Source: Nonomuraea harbinensis
Lineage (GTDB): Bacteria > Actinomycetota > Actinomycetes > Streptosporangiales > Streptosporangiaceae
Assembly: GCF_019396385.1 (NCBI RefSeq)
Contig: NZ_JAHKRN010000041.1
Span: forward strand, 16,161-80,160
Length of the DNA: 64,000 nt
Direction: 5' to 3'
The translations under genes and the position numbers were made by a program. Positions 58,473 to 64,000 of the stretch are shown here, piece by piece. The notes beneath the pieces are model-generated. The model was given only the letters and a program-made list of their open reading frames with translations, was not told the origin of the DNA and did no database searches. How positions within the stretch are numbered: the stretch's first letter is position 1; each line of letters starts with the position of its first letter.

Positions 58473-60383
58473 TCAGACGACCGTGAGCGGAAGGAGTTTG
58501 CGGCCCGTCGGACCGATCTGAATCTCGGTGCCCATGGTGGGGCAGACGCCGCAGTCGTAGCACGGGGTCCAGCGGCAGTCTTCGACCTCGCCGCCCGAGA
58601 CGGCGTCCTGCCAGTCCTGCCAGAGCCACTCGCGGTCGAGCCCGGCGTCGAGGTGGTCCCAGGGCAGGACCTCGTTCTCCTCGCGCTCGCGCGTGGTGTA
58701 CCAGTCGACGTCGACGCCGGCCCGCTCGGCGGCGGCCATCCATCGTTCGTAGGAGAAGTGCTCGCTCCAGCCGTCGAAGCGTCCGCCGTCTTCCCAGACC
58801 GCGCGGATGACGGCGCCGACCCGGCGGTCGCCGCGCGACAGCAGGCCCTCCACGATGGACGGCTTGCCGTCGTGGTAGCGGTAGCCGATGGCCCGGCCGT
58901 ACTCCTTGTCGCGGCGCAGCGAGTCGCGCAGCGCCTTGAGCCGCCGGTCGACGGTCTCGTGGTCGGCCTGGCCCGCCCACTGGAACGGGGTGTGCGGCTT
59001 GGGCACGAAGCCGCCGATGGAGACGGTGCAGCGGATGTCGCGCGACCCGGTGGCCTCGCGGCCCGCCTTGATGACCTTCTTGGCCAGGTCGGCGATGCCG
59101 AGCACGTCCTCGTCGGTCTCGGTGGGCAGCCCGCACATGAAGTAGAGCTTCACCTGCCGCCAGCCCTGGGAGTAGGCGGCGGTGACGGTGCGGATGAGGT
59201 CTTCCTCGGTGACCATCTTGTTGATCACCTTGCGCATGCGCTCGGAGCCGCCCTCGGGGGCGAAGGTGAGGCCGGAGCGCCGCCCGTTGCGGGAGAACTC
59301 GTTGGCCAGGTCGATGTTGAACGCGTCGACCCGGGTCGAGGGCAGCGACAGCGAGGTGTTGGTGCCCTCGTAGCGGTCGGCCAGGCCCTTGGCCAGGTCG
59401 CCGATCTCGCTGTGGTCGGCGGACGACAGCGACAGCAGCCCGACCTCGTTGAAGCCGGACTCCTCGATGCCCTGCTTCACCATGGCGCCGACCGTGGTGA
59501 TCGACCGCTCCCGCACCGGACGGGTGATCATGCCGGCCTGGCAGAACCGGCAGCCGCGGGTGCAGCCGCGGAAGATCTCCACGCTGAAGCGTTCGTGCAC
59601 GGTCTCGGCCAGCGGCACCAGCGGCTTCTTCGGGTAGGGCCACTCGTCGAGGTCCATGACGGTGTGCTTGTGGACCCGCCACGGCACGTCGGGACGGTTG
59701 GGCGCGACCCGCTTGATGCGGCCGTCGGGGTGGTAGTCGACGTCGTAGAACCTGGGCACGTAGACGCCGCCGGACTCGGCCAGGCGCATGAGCAGCTCGT
59801 CGCGCCCGCCGGGCCTGCCCTCGTCCTTCCACTCGCGGATGACCTCGGTGATGGCGATCGCGATCTGCTCGCCGTCGCCGAGCACGGCCGCGTCGAGGAA
59901 GTCGGCGATCGGCTCGGGGTTGAAGGCGGCGTGGCCGCCTGCGAGCACGATCGGGTCGTCGTCGCCACGCTCGGCGGCCACCAGCGGGATCCCGGCCAGG
60001 TCGAGCGCGGTCAGCATGTTGGTGTAGCCGAGCTCGGTCGAGAAGGAGACGCCGAACACGTCGAACGCGCGCACCGGCCGGTGGGCGTCGACCGTGAACT
60101 GCGGCACGCCCTCGGCCCGCATGAGCGCCTCGAGATCCGGCCAGACCGCGTAGGTGCGCTCGGCCAGGGTCGCGGGCAGCTCGTTGAGGATCTCGTACAG
60201 GATGGCCACGCCCTGGTTGGGCAGCCCCACCTCGTAGGCGTCGGGGTACATCAGCGCCCAGCGCACGTCGGCGGAGTCCCACTCCTTGACCGTCGAGTTG
60301 AGCTCACCCCCGACGTACTGGATCGGCTTCTGCACCTTGGGCAGCAGCGGTTCCAGGCGAGGGAAAATCGACTCCGCAGTCAT
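58473..60383 (-). CDS. TIGR03960 B12-binding-domain radical SAM protein
   Basis: About 636 residues from the ATG at 60383. The N-terminal half resembles a cobalamin-binding-type fold (YPDAYEVGLPNQGVAILYEIL). The radical SAM core has the 4Fe-4S motif CTRGCRFCQAG, and the C-terminus carries more Cys (CYDCGVCPTMG). It would use SAM to start radical chemistry on an unknown substrate together with the DUF2344 partner. It begins 28 bp after rodA ends, so it may share the rod transcript. Confidence 0.9.
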   Translation of the reverse strand: MTAESIFPRLEPLLPKVQKPIQYVGGELNSTVKEWDSADVRWALMYPDAYEVGLPNQGVAILYEILNELPATLAERTYAVWPDLEALMRAEGVPQFTVDAHRPVRAFDVFGVSFSTELGYTNMLTALDLAGIPLVAAERGDDDPIVLAGGHAAFNPEPIADFLDAAVLGDGEQIAIAITEVIREWKDEGRPGGRDELLMRLAESGGVYVPRFYDVDYHPDGRIKRVAPNRPDVPWRVHKHTVMDLDEWPYPKKPLVPLAETVHERFSVEIFRGCTRGCRFCQAGMITRPVRERSITTVGAMVKQGIEESGFNEVGLLSLSSADHSEIGDLAKGLADRYEGTNTSLSLPSTRVDAFNIDLANEFSRNGRRSGLTFAPEGGSERMRKVINKMVTEEDLIRTVTAAYSQGWRQVKLYFMCGLPTETDEDVLGIADLAKKVIKAGREATGSRDIRCTVSIGGFVPKPHTPFQWAGQADHETVDRRLKALRDSLRRDKEYGRAIGYRYHDGKPSIVEGLLSRGDRRVGAVIRAVWEDGGRFDGWSEHFSYERWMAAAERAGVDVDWYTTREREENEVLPWDHLDAGLDREWLWQDWQDAVSGGEVEDCRWTPCYDCGVCPTMGTEIQIGPTGRKLLPLTVV

Positions 60384-60411
60384 ACGACCCAGGGTAGCGG
60401 CGCCTGGCCGT

Positions 60412-61578
60412 TCAGCCGAACGCACGCTGCCTCACGTGGATGGCCTGCAGCAACCCGACCCCGATGAGGTTGGCGAAGGTGGAGGTGCCGCCGTAGGAGA
60501 CGAACGGCAGCGGCAGCCCGGTGATGGGCATGATGCCGATGGTCATGCCGACGTTCACGAACATCTGGAAGGTGAACCAGCACACGATCGTGCCCGCCAT
60601 CAGCGTGCCGAACCGGTCCTTGCAGTGCCGCGCGATCCACAGCCCGCGCAGCAGCACCAGGCCGAGCAGCGCCACCAGGGTGACCGAGCCGAGGAAGCCG
60701 AACTCCTCGCCCGCCACGGTGAAGATGAAGTCGGTGTGCTGCTCCGGCACGAACCGGCCGGTGGTCTGCCCGCCCCCGAGCAGCCCCTTGCCGAACAGCT
60801 GCCCGGAGCCGATCGCGATCAGTGACTGGGTGCTGTTGTAGCCGACGCCGCGCGGGTCGACGCTCGGATCGACGAACGCGGTGAACCGGGCCACCTGGTA
60901 GGGCTCCAGCACGTCGAAGAAGAAGACGCAGAAGATCCCGGCGGCGCCGATGAGCGTGAACAGGGCGATCAGCCGCTTGCGCACCCCGGAGATGATCATG
61001 GCGGAGGCCGTGACGGCGGCCAGCACGAGCGCGGTGCCGAGGTCGGGCTGGAGCATCACCAGCACCAGCGTGATCCCGGCGGCCACCAGCGCCAGCAGCA
61101 CGTCCAGGCCGCGCGGCCGGTCGGTGCCCTCGACCGGCTGGGCCAGCAGCATGGACGTGATCAGCACCAGGCCGACCTTGGCGAACTCCGACGGCTGCAC
61201 CGCGAATCCGCCGCCGAGCAGGATCCACGAGTGGGACCCGTTGATGGTCGCGCCCAGAGGCGTCAGCACGAGCCCCAGCCCGACGAGCGAGACCAGGTAG
61301 ACCACCGGCGCGTACGCCCGCACCGCCCGGTAGTCGGTCATCGCGACCGCGAGGCACAGCGCCACCCCGATCACCTGGTTCAACAGGTGCTTCCACAGCA
61401 GCCCGGTGGAGCCGGGCGCCCACGTCCGCGTGGACGACCAGACGAGCAGGGAGCCGAGGACCAGCAGCGCGGCCACGGCGACCAGCATCACCACGTCCAG
61501 CCGCCACACCGCCGACTCCGGCCCGAACACCCTGCGGGTGAACGGCCGCCGCCCCGCCGCCAGCGCACCACCGGTCAT
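60412..61578 (-). CDS. rodA: Peptidoglycan polymerase RodA (SEDS family)
   Basis: 388 residues, ten transmembrane helices, FtsW/RodA/SpoVE glycosyltransferase. It has the conserved loop LQPDLGTALVLAAV with the catalytic Asp, GVGYNSTQSLIAIGSG, and PITGLPLPFVSYGGTS near the C-terminus. It polymerises lipid II together with the class B PBP encoded just upstream. Start ATG overlaps the PBP stop by four bases (ATGA), so the pair is co-translated. Confidence 0.93.
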   Translation of the reverse strand: MTGGALAAGRRPFTRRVFGPESAVWRLDVVMLVAVAALLVLGSLLVWSSTRTWAPGSTGLLWKHLLNQVIGVALCLAVAMTDYRAVRAYAPVVYLVSLVGLGLVLTPLGATINGSHSWILLGGGFAVQPSEFAKVGLVLITSMLLAQPVEGTDRPRGLDVLLALVAAGITLVLVMLQPDLGTALVLAAVTASAMIISGVRKRLIALFTLIGAAGIFCVFFFDVLEPYQVARFTAFVDPSVDPRGVGYNSTQSLIAIGSGQLFGKGLLGGGQTTGRFVPEQHTDFIFTVAGEEFGFLGSVTLVALLGLVLLRGLWIARHCKDRFGTLMAGTIVCWFTFQMFVNVGMTIGIMPITGLPLPFVSYGGTSTFANLIGVGLLQAIHVRQRAFG

Positions 61579-63620
61579 CCTGGCACCACCGTCCCGTCGG
61601 GCCGGAACGTCGGCAGCTCCGACACCGGCTTGCCATCCCGCACCGCGGCCGGCCGTTTGATGCCGAAGATGCCCTCGTAGATCTCACGGGCGGCGGGCGC
61701 GGCGGTCTCCGCGCCGAACCCGCCCTGGGAGACCATGACGACCACGACGAACCGCGGGTTACGGGTCGGCGCGAACGAGGCGAACCAGGAGGTGTCCTGC
61801 TTGCCCCACACCTCCGCCGTGCCCGTCTTGCCGCCGATCGCCACCTGGTCCATGGGGAAACCGGCGAAGGCCCCGGCCGCGGTGCCGTCGGAGGGGACCT
61901 GGCTGAGGGCGTTCTTGATGTAGCGCCGCTCCTTCTCCGTCACCGGGAGCCTGCCGACGACAGGCACGGGAATGGTCTTGACCACCTTCCCGTCCGGCCG
62001 CACCATCGCCCAGCCGATCCGCGGGCTGCGCACCTTGCCGTCGGTGACGAGCGCCGCGTACGCGCGAGCCAGCTGCAGCGGCGTCACCAGCACGTCCCCC
62101 TGACCGATGCTGAAGTTGGCCGAGTCGCCCGGCCGCAGGATGAACCCCTCGGCGCAGTTCTCGTGCGCCAGCCGCTTGAGGAACGCCGCCCGGGCGCCGT
62201 CCTTGACCTCGGGATAGCCGGTCTGCGCCCGCTTGCAGTTCTCGCCGCTGGTCAGCGCCCAGGTCTCCTTCTTCCAGCGGCGGTCGGGGATGCGCCCGTG
62301 CGACTCGCCCGGCAGGTCGACACCGGTGGGCGCGCCGAACCCGAACTTCCTGGCGGTGTTGGCGAACACCTCGGCGACGTGCTTCTTCGGCGTCCGCCCG
62401 CCGTCCTTCAGGTACTGGTCGTACGCGGCCTTGTAGAAGATCGTGTCGCACGACTTCACCAGCGCCGTGTGGAGGGTGAGCGTGCCGAGCGGGATGCCGC
62501 GGAAGCCGTTGAAGGCACGGTCGCCGATCATGACGGAGCCGGGGCAGCTGTACTGGCCGTCGAGCGGGTATCCGGCCCGCAGCATCGAGGCCACGGACGA
62601 CACCTTGAACGTCGATCCGGGCGCGAACTGGCCGTTGATCGCCCGCGACGTCAGCGGCTTGCCGGACTTCTCCGACAGCAGGTGGCGGTAGGTGCGCGCG
62701 GAGATGCCGCCCGCCCACACGGACGGGTTGTAACCGGGCGCGCTGGACATCGCTAGCACCCGCGAGGTGCGCGCGTCGAGCACCACCGCCGCGCCCCCGT
62801 CGGCGGCGGGCGCGGACTTCATCGCCTTCTGCAGCGCCCGCTCGGTGACCGCCTGGATGCGCGCGTCGATGCTGGTCACCAGGTGGTGGCCGGCGACGGA
62901 CGGCACCTCCTTCTCCACCCCGAGCGGCTTGCCCATCCGGTCGACCTGCACCCTGCGGATGCCGGCCTTGCCCCGCAGCTCCTCGTCGTAGAAGTACTCC
63001 AGACCGTCACGCCCGGCCAGGTCGACGCCCGAGAAGGTGGCCTTCAGCCCGACCCGCTTCTCCAGCTCGGCCTCGGTCACCGGGGACAGGTAGCCGAACA
63101 TCTGCGCCCCGGCCTCACCCAGGGGATACTCCCTGATGGCCTGGATCTCCGCCGACACCGCGGGGAACTTCTCCTGCTGCTCCAGGATCTGCAGCGCCTC
63201 GCGGGTGTCGACCTTCTCGTCGAGCGGCACGGGTTGGTACGGGGAGCCGGTCCAGCACGGCTTGGGCACGTCGGGACCGCAGGGCGTGATCCGCCTCTGC
63301 AGCTGCGAGACGGGCCGGCTGAGCACCTCCGACAGCTTGCCCAGCACCTTGACCCCGCTGTCGCGCATCCGCACCAGCCTGTTGCGGTCGACCGAGACGA
63401 CCAGCCGGGACTTGTTGCGCACCAGCGGGCGGCCCGAGGAGTCGAGGATCTGCCCGCGCACCGCGGGCACGATGACGGTCCTGGTACGGGTCTCGGTCGC
63501 CCGGTTGACGAACTCGGGGCCGCGTACGACCTGCACCTGCCAGAGCCGCACGGCGAGCGCCGCGAGCAGCACCAGCACGAGCACCTGCACCACGAGCAGC
63601 CGGGTCCGCATGCGGTTCAC
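61575..63620 (-). CDS. mrdA: Penicillin-binding protein 2 (class B transpeptidase)
   Basis: 681 residues from a GTG overlapping the MreD stop (GTGA). One N-terminal transmembrane helix (TRLLVVQVLVLVLLAALAVR) is followed by a dimerisation domain and the transpeptidase domain: SxxK in APGSTFKVSS, SxN-like SCD in VKSCDTIFYK, and KTG in GGKTGTAEV. It crosslinks peptidoglycan made by RodA during elongation or hyphal tip growth. An in-frame longer start inside mreD is less likely. Confidence 0.94.
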   Translation of the reverse strand: MNRMRTRLLVVQVLVLVLLAALAVRLWQVQVVRGPEFVNRATETRTRTVIVPAVRGQILDSSGRPLVRNKSRLVVSVDRNRLVRMRDSGVKVLGKLSEVLSRPVSQLQRRITPCGPDVPKPCWTGSPYQPVPLDEKVDTREALQILEQQEKFPAVSAEIQAIREYPLGEAGAQMFGYLSPVTEAELEKRVGLKATFSGVDLAGRDGLEYFYDEELRGKAGIRRVQVDRMGKPLGVEKEVPSVAGHHLVTSIDARIQAVTERALQKAMKSAPAADGGAAVVLDARTSRVLAMSSAPGYNPSVWAGGISARTYRHLLSEKSGKPLTSRAINGQFAPGSTFKVSSVASMLRAGYPLDGQYSCPGSVMIGDRAFNGFRGIPLGTLTLHTALVKSCDTIFYKAAYDQYLKDGGRTPKKHVAEVFANTARKFGFGAPTGVDLPGESHGRIPDRRWKKETWALTSGENCKRAQTGYPEVKDGARAAFLKRLAHENCAEGFILRPGDSANFSIGQGDVLVTPLQLARAYAALVTDGKVRSPRIGWAMVRPDGKVVKTIPVPVVGRLPVTEKERRYIKNALSQVPSDGTAAGAFAGFPMDQVAIGGKTGTAEVWGKQDTSWFASFAPTRNPRFVVVVMVSQGGFGAETAAPAAREIYEGIFGIKRPAAVRDGKPVSELPTFRPDGTVVPG

Positions 63621-64000
63621 AGCAGGTGCCTCTCCCGCGCGCCACGCGAAGCCAGCCAGACCACCACGGGGGCGACGATGAGCGTGCAGGCCACGGTCAC
63701 CGGGACCTGCTGGGTGAGCGTCGAGACCGTGACCCGCGGGTCGGACAGCAGCCCGCTCACGGCCGCGGCCAGCAGCGGCGCGAGCAGCACGCACAGCACG
63801 ACGGTGACGACCTTGTTGCCCACGCCCCGCCCGGCCAGATAGCCCACCAGCGCGAACACGAACGCGTACAGCCCCGCCACGTGCGCCGTCGGCGGCGCGA
63901 GATCGACGAGCAGCCCAGCCCCGAACCCGAGCACCGCCCCGGCGGCGGGCCCGCGCGCCACCCGAGAGACGCGGTGCTGCCGCGGAGGGAGGGGACGCGA
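63617..64000 (-). CDS. mreD: MreD rod-shape protein, possibly cut by window edge
   Basis: The readable part from GTG 63961 is 114 residues with three to four transmembrane helices (GFGAGLLVDLAP, GLYAFVFALVGYLAG, VTVVLCVLLAPLLAAAV, and the final helix before RGARERHLL). This is the C-terminal two-thirds of a usual MreD of about 165. The frame stays open to base 64000, but its last 13 residues are not hydrophobic, as the first helix should be, so the true N-terminus is unclear. The GTGA overlap with mrdA and the order mreD-mrdA-rodA support the name. Confidence 0.75.
   Translation of the reverse strand, partial: SRPLPPRQHRVSRVARGPAAGAVLGFGAGLLVDLAPPTAHVAGLYAFVFALVGYLAGRGVGNKVVTVVLCVLLAPLLAAAVSGLLSDPRVTVSTLTQQVPVTVACTLIVAPVVVWLASRGARERHLL

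Noticed and set aside
1..64000. Mobile element, integrase or prophage
   Set aside because: No transposase, integrase, recombinase, phage structural gene or terminal repeats were found; tRNA genes show no repeated 3' fragments as attachment sites.

Overview
The window is high-GC actinobacterial DNA. Frequent GTG and TTG starts, many ATGA/GTGA start-stop overlaps and GC-rich hairpin terminators, together with SARP and LAL regulators, an F420-type oxidoreductase and an obg-proBA-rsfS-nadD neighbourhood, fit a filamentous actinomycete. I would guess the Streptosporangiaceae (Nonomuraea-like), but family level is inference.

Positions 1 to about 23,550 are the right-hand part of a secondary-metabolite gene cluster that continues beyond the left edge. 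It holds a cut-off FabZ-type dehydratase, a discrete acyl carrier protein and a FabG-type ketoreductase; this trio is typical of highly reducing type II polyketide systems, whose ketosynthases would lie outside the window. An aromatic-polyketide-type FAD hydroxylase follows. A deoxysugar set comes next: an EvaB/DnrJ-type aminotransferase, a 5-epimerase, a TylCIII/TcaB9-type C-3 methyltransferase, an EvaA-type 2,3-dehydratase and an OleD-like glycosyltransferase. These match the pathway to a 2,3,6-trideoxy-3-C-methyl-3-amino-L-hexose of the vancosamine/eremosamine class. Supporting genes are an LLM-family oxidoreductase, a phosphopantetheinyl transferase, an aldo/keto-reductase homologue lacking two tetrad residues, a UbiA-type membrane prenyltransferase, a LeuA-like isopropylmalate synthase with a divergent regulatory domain, a small DUF5988-like protein and an acyl-CoA carboxylase beta subunit predicted to make malonyl-CoA. 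Regulation is layered: a SARP, a two-component pair downstream of ubiA, and a large LAL protein. A TAGGGG/CCCCTA-type motif recurs in the cluster's promoter gaps, once as an 11-bp-spaced direct repeat, and is a candidate SARP operator.

From 23.7 to 45 kb lie accessory and general genes: a secreted GH92 glycosidase, an SMP-30 lactonase, a tRNA-Ala(GGC) next to an AlaX-type alanyl-tRNA editing protein, an MFS exporter, membrane proteins, two tandem secreted M28 peptidases, an iron-box-controlled siderophore-binding lipoprotein, an NhaA-DsbA fusion, a WYL regulator, a double-GNAT protein, a metallo-beta-lactamase-fold hydrolase, a NAD-binding epimerase-like protein and a second tRNA-Ala(GGC).

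From about 44 kb to the right edge the genes are conserved housekeeping: a histidine phosphatase, rsfS, nadD, an M48 peptidase, a repeat-rich Ser/Thr kinase, proA, proB, obg, rpmA, rplU, an RNase E/G gene with a long disordered N-terminal extension, two radical-SAM-associated proteins, and rodA-mrdA-mreD. Most are on the minus strand, in the usual actinobacterial mre/rod - rne - rplU/rpmA - obg - proB/A order. No insertion sequence, integrase, prophage or CRISPR array was found.
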